A stretch of 64,000 nucleotides of DNA from Paraflavitalea sp966211765 (GTDB taxonomy: Bacteria; Bacteroidota; Bacteroidia; Chitinophagales; Chitinophagaceae), in the NCBI GenBank assembly GCA_966211765.1, contig CBIHOV010000013.1, forward strand, positions 1-64,000, given 5' to 3'. Positions 8,219 through 16,171 of the stretch are shown in pieces. Position 1 is the first letter of the stretch. Each line of letters begins with the position of its first letter. The position numbers were made by a program, and so were the translations under genes. The notes beneath the pieces were generated by a model. The model was given only the letters and a program-made list of their open reading frames with translations. It ran no database searches and was not told the DNA's origin.

Positions 8219-9121
8219 TTATTTCCCTTCTGAGGCATCTTTGTACCGTTTGATGGCTGTCAATACATGGCTGGCTATTTCTTCCTGGCCTTTCTCGCTG
8301 TTGAGGTAGTCCTCATCGGGACGGTGGGTGATAAAGCCGGTCTCTACCAGGATGCTGGGCATGGCTGTGGCCTGGAGCACCCAGATACCCTTTTCATTCC
8401 GTTGTTTTACGCCCCGGCTTAAACGCCCGCCATTCACGAACTCTTCTTCCACCATGGTGGCCAGCGCCAGGCTTTTGTCGAAATAGCGTTTGGTCCACAA
8501 GAGTGATTTGGCCTTGAATTCGGGGTCATTGATATCGGGCGCATATTCTGTGGAGTCATTCACCTCTTCCGACATACGCTCCGACACATATTCGCCTTTG
8601 GCATCGGCGCGGTCGGCGGCCCAGATATAGGTTTCGGTACCATTGGAGGGATTATCGGTATAGTAGATATTGTATTTGGGTACTTTCCTGGTCCTTTTCT
8701 TCCGGCTTTTGCCTTTGCCGGTATAGTAGGTTTCGGTGCGGTAGCCTGCAAAATTGGAATGCTTTATTTTGGGGCCTGCATTTACGTGGATGGATACAAA
8801 GAGGTCGCCTTTATTGACATTGGCAAAATCGGCCCTGGATTTAATAGAAGGATATTCGTCTTTCGTACGGGTGTACAATATCTTAATATTGGGGAATTCC
8901 TGTTCCAGTTTTTTGCCCAGTTTGAGGGCAATATCGAGGCAAATGTCTTTTTCGAAGGAGTAATCGCCCAGGGCGCCATTGTCGGATCCGCCATGACCTG
9001 CATCTATAATAATGGTCTTGATCACAGGTTTTTGCGCTACCCCGGCAGGCTCTCTATAAAAGGCCGTCAATACTGTAAACACCGTAGTAATCAGCAGAAA
9101 ACATGTGATCTTTTTAATCAT
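8219..9121 (-). CDS. N-acetylmuramoyl-L-alanine amidase (Amidase_3), copy 1
   Basis: A 300-residue exported zinc amidase. After a hydrophobic export signal (about residues 5-21) the catalytic domain starts with IIIDAGHGG; the expected zinc ligands are H43, a Glu in YSFEKD (E57) and the His in FVSIHVNAG, and the catalytic Glu is in ILVETGF. Such enzymes cut the amide bond between MurNAc and the stem peptide, chiefly during cell separation. An insertion before the last third carries a very basic patch (KGKSRKKRTRKVPK) and NGTETYIWAADR. The tandem neighbour at 9207-10139 has the same architecture, so the pair arose by duplication. Both run with the MCE and OstA-like genes on the minus strand. 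Confidence 0.92.
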   Translation of the reverse strand: MIKKITCFLLITTVFTVLTAFYREPAGVAQKPVIKTIIIDAGHGGSDNGALGDYSFEKDICLDIALKLGKKLEQEFPNIKILYTRTKDEYPSIKSRADFANVNKGDLFVSIHVNAGPKIKHSNFAGYRTETYYTGKGKSRKKRTRKVPKYNIYYTDNPSNGTETYIWAADRADAKGEYVSERMSEEVNDSTEYAPDINDPEFKAKSLLWTKRYFDKSLALATMVEEEFVNGGRLSRGVKQRNEKGIWVLQATAMPSILVETGFITHRPDEDYLNSEKGQEEIASHVLTAIKRYKDASEGK

Positions 9122-9206
9122 ATTATTATCCGGTTCTGTTGAAAGGATCTATGAATATAGGATAAGATGCAAAATAACGGATGAAGATGCTTAGTAATAC
9201 GTTAAA

Positions 9207-10139
9207 TTATTTGGTGTTTTCCAGGGAGGCTTTGTATTTTTTCAGTCCTGCTATAATAGCGGCTACTACTTCGTTCTGCCCTTTTTCGCTGTTGAGGTAT
9301 TTTTCTTCCTCGGTATTAGACAGGAAGCCGGTCTCCACCAAAATGCTGGGCATTCCGGTGGCCTGCAACACCCAGATACCTTCCTCGTTCCTTTGTTTAA
9401 CGCCATAACTTATGCGACCGCCTTTATCAAATGCTTCCTCTACGTGGTTGGCCAGGAGCAGACTTTTACCAAAATACTTCTTTTCATACAACTGGGCCCT
9501 GATGCGGGATTCGGGTGAGCTCATATCGAAAGTGATGGAGCTGTCGGTTTTCTCACCACTTTCTTCCTGTCGCTGGTTGATGGCATCTCCTTTAAAGGTT
9601 ACGCGATCGGCCGCCCAGATATAAGTTTCCGTGCCCTTATGGGTATTTTTTACATAATAAGACTTATAAACAGGCACCTTCTTTGTTTTTTTCTTTTTGC
9701 CTTTACCGGTGGTGACATTTTTGTAGGAAACGATCTTTTTCTCGTACCAGCCACCTGGCTTTTTGCCAATGGCATTGCAGTGTATGCTGATGAACAGATC
9801 GCCATTGGATTGATTGGCAAAATCAGACCTATAATAGTAGGATTCTTTTAGCGTTCTTTGTCCGGGCAAAACGTCGGTAGTGCGGGTATACAGCACCTTG
9901 GTATCGGGAAAGGCGGTTTTAATGGCTTTTCCCAGTTTGAGGGAAATGGCCAGCGCCACCCTTGATTCGCGGGAAAAGCTGCCCAGGGTACCGGGGTCCA
10001 TGCCACCATGCCCGGGATCAATAATGATAATACCTAATGCAGGCTTTTGTTTATGTGGAACGGGTTTCTTAACGGTGAAAGCGATCAGCATTGCAATGCA
10101 AACAGCAAAGCCTGCTATACCTGTAAACCTTTTGAACAT
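9207..10139 (-). CDS. N-acetylmuramoyl-L-alanine amidase (Amidase_3), copy 2
   Basis: A 310-residue paralogue of the gene at 8219-9121, 85 bp upstream of it on the same strand. Export signal at about residues 4-22; zinc and catalytic residues are all present: H44 in DPGHGG, E58 in SFSRES, His in FISIHCNAIG, and Glu in ILVETGF. It has the same basic insertion (TGKGKKKKTKKVPV) followed by KGTETYIWAADR, so the insertion predates the duplication. It is divergent from lptD across a 79 bp gap containing a 12 bp palindrome, so both directions may share control. Peptidoglycan hydrolysis is the expected role; what separates the two copies functionally is not visible. Confidence 0.92.
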   Translation of the reverse strand: MFKRFTGIAGFAVCIAMLIAFTVKKPVPHKQKPALGIIIIDPGHGGMDPGTLGSFSRESRVALAISLKLGKAIKTAFPDTKVLYTRTTDVLPGQRTLKESYYYRSDFANQSNGDLFISIHCNAIGKKPGGWYEKKIVSYKNVTTGKGKKKKTKKVPVYKSYYVKNTHKGTETYIWAADRVTFKGDAINQRQEESGEKTDSSITFDMSSPESRIRAQLYEKKYFGKSLLLANHVEEAFDKGGRISYGVKQRNEEGIWVLQATGMPSILVETGFLSNTEEEKYLNSEKGQNEVVAAIIAGLKKYKASLENTK

Positions 10140-10181
10140 ATTTTGTTATGATTTTATGGGCTAACCAATCTTCACATAATC

Positions 10182-10193
10182 TTAATGCATTAA
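10182..10193. promoter_or_regulatory. Perfect 12 bp palindrome between divergent amidase and lptD genes
   Basis: TTAATGCATTAA reads the same on both strands and lies in the 79 bp divergent gap. It is 5 bp from a TATTTTTG sequence (10198-10205) that matches the Bacteroidota -7 element TAnnTTTG for lptD; no good -33 element is present. The position fits an operator, but the short length means chance cannot be excluded. Confidence 0.4.
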
Positions 10194-10218
10194 TAACTAT
10201 TTTTGCCCACCACTGCAT

Positions 10219-12936
10219 ATGATTAACGGACGCAAAAATAGCCTAAAACAACTTTCGTTGCCGATATTACTCGCTTCATTGTTATTATTAACGATGAATA
10301 TGCTGGGTAATTATTCTATTACTACCGGATTTGGCAATACATTAACGGCTTTGCAGGATACCACCAGGCCGAAAACTGATACGATTCCCAACAAAAGAGA
10401 TACCATCCCTGCCGTGCGGGATTCAGCTTCGCTAAAACTCAAAGATTCCGCTACTATAAAATCAGACACTTTTGATGTGAAGATGTCGAAGGACTCCATT
10501 GATGCTCCCGTACATTATTCAGCTTCCGACTCGATCGTGATGGACGTGCCCAGTAAAAAGATCATATTGTACAGTAAGGGTAATGTGAAGTATAAGGATA
10601 TGGACCTTACGGCCGATAGTATTGAAATGGACCAGCAGAAGAATGAGGTGATCGCTGTGTTCCGCCTCGATTCGGCGGGCAATATGATCGGAAGGCCCAA
10701 GATGATACAGGCCGATACGAAGATGGAGGCTGATGTGATGCGTTTCAATACAAAGACGCAAAAGGGCATCACGCAAAGTACGATCACCGCCCAGGGAGAA
10801 ATGTTTGTACAGGGAGAAAAGATCAAAAAGATATCACCTACTGAATATTTTGCTGCCCGGGGTATTATTACTACCTGTAACCTCGATACGCCGCACTTTG
10901 CTTTCCGTACACCCCGTATGAAGATGGTGAGCCAGAAACTGGCGGTGACGGGACCCATTCACCCCGAGTTTGAAGGCGTTCCCGTGCCCGTATATCTTCC
11001 ATTTGGTTTCTTCCCGCTTTCACAGGGAAGGCATTCGGGTTTACTGCCTCCGCAATTTACGGCCAGCGATCAGTTTGGATTGGGATTGGAAGGGCTGGGT
11101 TATTATAAAGTATTGAACGATTATTTTGATGTTATTCTCCGCACCAATATTTATTCTTACGGTGGTTGGGCAGCATTTGTAACACCTTCCTATCGCAAAC
11201 GCTATCGCTACAATGGTTCGATGAACCTGTCGTACCAAAGTACCCGCATCCTGAGTGATGATGCCAAGCAGGAGTTTACGACGGCGCAGACCTTTAATAT
11301 AGCCTGGAGCCATACGGTAGACAGCCGGGCAAGGCCGGGACAAACTTTCTCAGCCAACGTGAATGCCGGTTCTTCCAAGTACAACCAGTATGTGACGAAC
11401 AATCCCATGCGGAATGTGCAGAATAACCTGAACTCGTCGATCACCTATTCCAAAACCTGGGGTACGCGGTACAATCTTACGGCCAGCGCCAACCACAACC
11501 AGAATAACAATGATCCGGCGCTGATCAACCTCAACCTGCCGAATGTGGCGTTTACGGTGAATACCTTTTATCCTTTCGCGCGCAAGGAACTGATCGGTGA
11601 ATCAAAGTGGTATGAAAAGCTGGGGGTGGGGTTGAATACCAATGTGGCCAACCAGGTGAGTATATATGAAAAAGACTTTAGCCTAAGCAAGCTCATTGAT
11701 ACGATGCAATGGGGTGCGCAGCACAATATTCCTATTCAGCTTTCGCTGCCTTCGCTGGGGCCTTTACAAGTGTCGCCCGGTATCAGCTACCAGGAGAAAT
11801 GGTATTCCCGGAAATTTACCCGTTACTGGGATGCGGCAGGTAAGGACGTTGACACGATCACTCAAAAGGGATTTTTTACCTCCCGGGATATCTCTTTTAG
11901 CCTGGGCCTGAGCACGGCGATCTTTGGAAAGTTTGAAAATTTTGGACCCAAAAGTCCGATCACAGCAATCCGGCACGTAATACGACCTACTTTCTCGATC
12001 AGCTATAAGCCTGATATGGCAGCGAAGGATTATTACACTACACAGGTGGATTCGATCGGTAATAAATACCGCTTCTCTTATTATGACGGTACCATCTTCG
12101 GTCCGTTTGGTGAGGGGCAGTTTGGTGGTATTAGTTTTGGCCTGGACAATAATATTGAAGCAAAAGTGCGTTCCAAAAAAGATACCACAGATGGCGGTAT
12201 CAAGAAGATACGCCTCATTGATGGTTTTGGCTTCAATGGTGGTTATAATTTCCTGGCCGACTCTTTCAAGCTGTCGACGATCAGCCTTTACTTCCGGAGT
12301 ACCTTGTTTGAAAAGATCAATATTACAGCCGGCGCCAACCTCGATCCCTACAAAGTGAATGCAATGGGATACCGTATCAATGAGTATGCATGGAAGGGAG
12401 GAAGGTTTTCACCCGGCCGCATCACCAATGGTAATGTTGCCATTTCTACTTCTTTCCAGAGCAAACCGAAGGATGACAAGAAAGCAAAGGAAAAAGATGA
12501 CCAGTTCAACAACAACAACCTGCCTCCCATGACGCCGGAGGAACAAATGGAGCAGCTCAATTATACCCAACTGCATGCAGCTGAGTTTGCCGATTTTAAT
12601 ATCCCCTGGTCGTTGAACATTTCTTATTCTTTCAGCTTCTCCCGTAATTTTAAATCTGACTATTCAGGTTTTGAAACAAAGACCAATTCCAACCTGAATG
12701 GAGATTTCAACCTCACGCCCAAATGGAAAATGGGCATGAACACCTATTACGATTTTAACTCTTCTGCGATACAGATGTTTACCATGTTTATCTCTCGTGA
12801 AATGCACTGCTGGCAATTGTCGATCAACGTAACGCCGGTAGGGCCTGTTCGCACATTCAATTTCACCATCAATCCCAAGTCGGGCATTCTACGCGACCTG
12901 AAGGTCAACAGAACCCGGTATTTCTACGGACAGTAG
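10219..12936 (+). CDS. lptD: LPS-assembly outer-membrane protein LptD-like
   Basis: A 905-residue protein with an N-terminal export signal (about residues 11-30), an OstA-like periplasmic domain (about 95-250: IILYSKGNVKYKDMDLTADSI, TKTQKGITQSTITAQGEMF, YFAARGIITTC) and a long C-terminal beta-barrel (about 270-905) including the family-typical FGFFPLSQGRHSGLLPPQF. LptD is the outer-membrane translocon that inserts lipopolysaccharide in the outer leaflet; in Bacteroidota it is commonly annotated as a putative LPS-assembly protein. A nearby OstA-like protein and an MCE protein on the other strand fit a shared envelope-transport locus. The LptE partner is not in the window. A Q/N- and charge-rich segment (KPKDDKKAKEKDDQFNNNN) sits at about residues 752-770, an unusual loop for a barrel. 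Confidence 0.88.
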   Translation: MINGRKNSLKQLSLPILLASLLLLTMNMLGNYSITTGFGNTLTALQDTTRPKTDTIPNKRDTIPAVRDSASLKLKDSATIKSDTFDVKMSKDSIDAPVHYSASDSIVMDVPSKKIILYSKGNVKYKDMDLTADSIEMDQQKNEVIAVFRLDSAGNMIGRPKMIQADTKMEADVMRFNTKTQKGITQSTITAQGEMFVQGEKIKKISPTEYFAARGIITTCNLDTPHFAFRTPRMKMVSQKLAVTGPIHPEFEGVPVPVYLPFGFFPLSQGRHSGLLPPQFTASDQFGLGLEGLGYYKVLNDYFDVILRTNIYSYGGWAAFVTPSYRKRYRYNGSMNLSYQSTRILSDDAKQEFTTAQTFNIAWSHTVDSRARPGQTFSANVNAGSSKYNQYVTNNPMRNVQNNLNSSITYSKTWGTRYNLTASANHNQNNNDPALINLNLPNVAFTVNTFYPFARKELIGESKWYEKLGVGLNTNVANQVSIYEKDFSLSKLIDTMQWGAQHNIPIQLSLPSLGPLQVSPGISYQEKWYSRKFTRYWDAAGKDVDTITQKGFFTSRDISFSLGLSTAIFGKFENFGPKSPITAIRHVIRPTFSISYKPDMAAKDYYTTQVDSIGNKYRFSYYDGTIFGPFGEGQFGGISFGLDNNIEAKVRSKKDTTDGGIKKIRLIDGFGFNGGYNFLADSFKLSTISLYFRSTLFEKINITAGANLDPYKVNAMGYRINEYAWKGGRFSPGRITNGNVAISTSFQSKPKDDKKAKEKDDQFNNNNLPPMTPEEQMEQLNYTQLHAAEFADFNIPWSLNISYSFSFSRNFKSDYSGFETKTNSNLNGDFNLTPKWKMGMNTYYDFNSSAIQMFTMFISREMHCWQLSINVTPVGPVRTFNFTINPKSGILRDLKVNRTRYFYGQ

Positions 12937-12975
12937 GAGAGAATACAGAATTTAGAATACAGAATACAGAATTGC
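12937..12975. repeat. AGAATACAGAAT repeats after lptD
   Basis: Four near-copies of AGAATACAGAAT/AGAATTTAGAAT follow the lptD stop directly. They match the repeats at 8055-8090 and, inverted, 8185-8218. No terminator hairpin with a T-run is evident here. Confidence 0.6.
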
Positions 12976-13009
12976 TCCGCGCTTTGTAGTTGCTGACTAT
13001 TTGTGGCTG

Positions 13010-13753
13010 TCATTTTTTGTGCGCTTGATAATAGGTGGCCATTATTTCATGTACCCTGTTTTTCAAAGTCTCTACGGTATCGTTGGCCTCTACAGGAATG
13101 GGGGCCAGGAAATGTATCTCCAGGCGGTGGGGCATGAGGAAAAAAGGTTTGCTGGCAGGCAATACCTTGCGGGTATTGAAGATGATGCCGGGTATCATGG
13201 CCTTGCGGGTATCAATGGCCAGCCGGAAAGCTCCATCGTGAAATGACTTCAGTGGTTGATCTGTTTTATTGCGGGTGCCTTCGGGATAGATACACATGTG
13301 CAGTCCCATGCCCAGCACTTTCTTCATGGTGGTATAACTATCCTTGCGGCTTTTATCACTCTTCCTGTCTACCAGCACGCTGCCGGTCTTATAAATAATA
13401 CCAAATACAGGCAGCTTAGCCATCTCAGTTTTGGCGATGGTCTTATTACCACCGGGGATGGCGGGGGAGGAGATGGGCACATCCATCAGTGAATTGTGGT
13501 TACATACCACCACGTAATTCTGTCCGGGGGCAAAATTTTCCCTTCCGCGCACCCTGAGGGGGCAGCCGATCAACGGCAGGTAAACACCCATCCAAACCCT
13601 TGACTGGGCAATAAAACGGAATGTCTTTTTAGGATCGGGCAGGGAGTAGGTAAATAACAAAAAAGGGATCATGAACACCAGGAGGGTGAGGATAAACATA
13701 AGGATTGCCCACACGGCAAAAATGCGACCCAGTATCTCTTTGATGAACTTCAT
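13010..13753 (-). CDS. 1-acyl-sn-glycerol-3-phosphate acyltransferase (PlsC family)
   Basis: A 247-residue membrane enzyme. The N-terminus has a strongly hydrophobic segment (about residues 8-34, FAVWAILMFILTLLVFMIPF). The acyltransferase signature HX4D is present as HNSLMD (about residue 86) in VVVCNHNSLMD, with the second block YPEGTRNKT that binds the acceptor phosphate. It should transfer an acyl group to the sn-2 position of lysophosphatidic acid, giving phosphatidic acid for phospholipid synthesis; related acceptors cannot be excluded. It starts 17 bp after the uracil-DNA glycosylase stop, so the two are likely co-transcribed. Confidence 0.9.
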   Translation of the reverse strand: MKFIKEILGRIFAVWAILMFILTLLVFMIPFLLFTYSLPDPKKTFRFIAQSRVWMGVYLPLIGCPLRVRGRENFAPGQNYVVVCNHNSLMDVPISSPAIPGGNKTIAKTEMAKLPVFGIIYKTGSVLVDRKSDKSRKDSYTTMKKVLGMGLHMCIYPEGTRNKTDQPLKSFHDGAFRLAIDTRKAMIPGIIFNTRKVLPASKPFFLMPHRLEIHFLAPIPVEANDTVETLKNRVHEIMATYYQAHKK

Positions 13754-13770
13754 GAGCGCAAGATAAAGTA

Positions 13771-14442
13771 TTACAGTGACCAGTCTATCGGGTCCTTGCC
13801 TTCCTTCATGAGGTACTCATTGGTTTTGGAGAAATGGCGGCAGCCAAAGAAGCCGGCATCTGCTGAATAGGGCGAAGGGTGGGCTGCTTTTAATACCTGG
13901 TGTTTGGTTTCATCGATCAGTTCCTGTTTGGCCTGGGCGAATTTTCCCCAGAGGAGGAATACTACGCCTTTTTTCTGATCGGATACTTTGCGTATCACAG
14001 CATCTGTAAATTCGGCCCAGCCAATTTTGGAATGGCTCATGGGTTCAGCCGCACGCACGGTAAGGGAAGCATTGAGCATGAGTATCCCTTGTTCGGCCCA
14101 TTTGGTGAGGTTGCCATGGTTGGGAATGGGGAGGCCAATATCCTTGTTTATTTCTTTGTAAATATTAACGAGGGAAGGGGGAGGCTTGATGCCATCCTGT
14201 ACGGAAAAGCAAAGACCGTGTGCCTGTCCTTTTCCATGATAGGGGTCCTGGCCCAGCAAGACCACTTTTACCTTTTCAAAGGGGGTAAGGTTAAAGGCGT
14301 TGAAAATAAGTCCTCCTGGTGGGTAAATGGTGTGCCCGGCCGCTTTTTCGATGCGGAGGTGACCAACGATCTGATTAAAATAATCCTTGCTGAATTCATC
14401 CTTGAGCGCCTTTTTCCAACTGTCGTCTATTTTTACATCCAT
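13771..14442 (-). CDS. ung: Uracil-DNA glycosylase, family 1
   Basis: A 223-residue protein of usual Ung length. It contains the water-activating loop GQDPYHGKGQAHGLCFSV with the catalytic Asp, LMLNASLTVR, and the minor-groove loop AAHPSPYSA. It removes uracil from DNA at the start of base-excision repair. All active-site residues are intact. It is followed after 17 bp by the acyltransferase on the same strand. Confidence 0.97.
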   Translation of the reverse strand: MDVKIDDSWKKALKDEFSKDYFNQIVGHLRIEKAAGHTIYPPGGLIFNAFNLTPFEKVKVVLLGQDPYHGKGQAHGLCFSVQDGIKPPPSLVNIYKEINKDIGLPIPNHGNLTKWAEQGILMLNASLTVRAAEPMSHSKIGWAEFTDAVIRKVSDQKKGVVFLLWGKFAQAKQELIDETKHQVLKAAHPSPYSADAGFFGCRHFSKTNEYLMKEGKDPIDWSL

Positions 14443-14465
14443 ACCGGGAATTTGCGTAAAAATAT

Positions 14466-14510
14466 AGAAAAGCAGCGAGCTATGAGCTACGAGCTGCGAG
14501 CCGATTGCTT
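14466..14510. repeat. CTACGAGC-family repeat
   Basis: The sequence contains GCGAGCTATGAGCTACGAGC followed by TGCGAGCCG, related to the element at 5249-5306 but without a pairing partner nearby. It lies in the gap between the glycosylase start and the T9SS protein stop. Confidence 0.55.
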
Positions 14511-14547
14511 TGATAGTTGGGTGTGTAGGATAAACACAGTTATTGCT

Positions 14548-16089
14548 TTACTTTATGACCAGCACTTTCTCGCGGAAATCTTCTCGGCTGCCGAAGGCAT
14601 TGGGGATGTTTACGATATAAGTGCCTGCACTCAATCCATAAATAGTTGTTGGGGTATTTTCATTGATGGATACCTGCTGTATCACCCTGCCATTGATATC
14701 GGTAATGATGGCCGGCAACCGTTTGGTATTGCCATCGATGCGGATGCTGAATTGCCCTTTATTGGGATTGGGCCACATCAATACCGTAACGCCGCCCTGT
14801 CCGGTTCCTTTGACTGCTTTGATGAGTGTATAATTGGCCCTGTTGTCGAAGTCTGTTTGTTTTAACCGGTAATAGGTAACGCCGCTGTAGGGGTTGGCAT
14901 CGGCATATTGGTAATGCAGGAGCAGGTTACTGTTGCCGCCTGCTGTCAGGGAAGGCACAAAGCCGATGGACCTGAAGGCGGTTTCACTTTGCCACCTTCT
15001 TTCCACATCAAAGCCCCGGTTGTTTTGCTCGGTAGCCGTTTCCCAGCTTAGTTGTACAAGCGCTGCGTGCAGGCGCTGTGCTCTGAAATCAACCAGGTTT
15101 ACAGGTAAGGCAGCAGCGGTGAGGCCCAGGCCCCATTGTCCAAAAGTGGAGATCCTGTTGCGTGCGGCAAAGCCATCGGCCACTGTTTTACCCGGCGTGC
15201 CTGTTGGTTGCAGCGTACTACCGGCCGGGCGCACCCAGTCGGCGCCATTGGTGCTGGCCAATGGGCGTTGCAGGATACCAAACATATTATCGGTGAGACC
15301 GGAGAAGCCGTTGAAAAAAAGCTGGAGATCATATTTGCCACCCGTGGGCGCTGCATCGGCGCTGATGTTCCAAACACCTTCGGGTGCAATGGTTACATAG
15401 CTGGTACCGCCTTCAGTGACCATCAGGCCTGCATCGGTGCCCGGTTTGGGTATAAAGCGTGCTTCTATATAACTGATACCAGTAAGTGGATCGCTACTCA
15501 AGTTGGTTAAAGTGGCGAGGTTGGATCGAACAGTATTGCCAACGGGAAATTGATAGCCGGTTACTGAGGCGGGTGTGATGTACCGGCGCAGGGCGCCATT
15601 GATCCAGCTTTGGGTAAAGCCGGGATTGGCAGGATCGGCTTCCACAGCGGTAGCGGAAGGATCGGTTACAATGGCTGCATTGGCGCCCGTGGTGATATAT
15701 CCTTTTTGCAGGTACCATTTCTGTGCACTGATATTGCTGGACAGTTCCAGGCTGGTGCCATTCATGTCCAGTCGCGAAAAAGTATAGGGGGTGCTGATCT
15801 GTTGGTTAATGGCGCCATCGAAAACAAACCGGCCGGTACCATAGGTACCACCTGTTGCAGAAAGATCGGTCCAGTGACCGGCTCCCAGGGAAGGACTGCC
15901 ACCCACCCTGATGATCCCCTGGTTGGCCAGGGTACTGCCGTTTTCCAATGTTACGTTGCCCTTGACTGTTATTACAGTGCCATTTTGTACGGTGATGGTG
16001 GCGCCGTTCTTAAGATAGAGGGCATCCTGCGCCTGCAGGCAACAGGTGGAAAGAATGAAAAGGCTGGTGAGTAAGATAATTTGTTTCAT
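14548..16089 (-). CDS. Secreted protein with type IX secretion (T9SS) C-terminal sorting domain
   Basis: A 513-residue exported protein. The signal peptide is MKQIILLTSLFILSTCCLQA. Residues about 22-85 form beta-helix-like short repeats (YLKNGATITVQNGTVITVKG, NVTLENGSTLANQGIIRVGG). The C-terminal 80 residues are a type A T9SS sorting domain: VLMWPNPNKGQFSI, ITDINGRVIQQVSI and GLSAGTYIVNI, ending EKVLVIK. Before it is a fibronectin-like segment (LVDFRAQRLHAALVQLSWETATE...GFDVERR) often found in this architecture. Expected location is the cell surface or medium, as a structural or adhesive protein; no catalytic motif is seen. The upstream gene at 16172-17332 runs the same way with an 82 bp gap, so they may be one unit. 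Confidence 0.88.
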   Translation of the reverse strand: MKQIILLTSLFILSTCCLQAQDALYLKNGATITVQNGTVITVKGNVTLENGSTLANQGIIRVGGSPSLGAGHWTDLSATGGTYGTGRFVFDGAINQQISTPYTFSRLDMNGTSLELSSNISAQKWYLQKGYITTGANAAIVTDPSATAVEADPANPGFTQSWINGALRRYITPASVTGYQFPVGNTVRSNLATLTNLSSDPLTGISYIEARFIPKPGTDAGLMVTEGGTSYVTIAPEGVWNISADAAPTGGKYDLQLFFNGFSGLTDNMFGILQRPLASTNGADWVRPAGSTLQPTGTPGKTVADGFAARNRISTFGQWGLGLTAAALPVNLVDFRAQRLHAALVQLSWETATEQNNRGFDVERRWQSETAFRSIGFVPSLTAGGNSNLLLHYQYADANPYSGVTYYRLKQTDFDNRANYTLIKAVKGTGQGGVTVLMWPNPNKGQFSIRIDGNTKRLPAIITDINGRVIQQVSINENTPTTIYGLSAGTYIVNIPNAFGSREDFREKVLVIK

Positions 16090-16122
16090 GATATGGTGGT
16101 TGATGCCTACTGGATCAGGCTA

Positions 16123-16141
16123 CGCGGGACTCAGCCCCGCG
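16123..16141. repeat. GC-rich inverted repeat between two surface-protein genes
   Basis: CGCGGG (16123-16128) pairs with CCCGCG (16136-16141) around a 7-base loop. It is followed by GGAACGGGATAAACGCTG, similar to GGCGGGATGAACGCTG after a CCCGC/GCGGG hairpin at 50040-50052, so it may be a dispersed REP-like element. There is no T-run, so termination is doubtful. Confidence 0.5.
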
Positions 16142-16171
16142 GAACGGGATAAACGCTGACAAGGTGATTGA

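Noticed and set aside
13900..14865. 321-codon plus-strand open frame across the uracil-DNA glycosylase and T9SS genes
   Set aside because: It covers two well-identified minus-strand genes and an intergenic repeat; composition is that of an antisense shadow.
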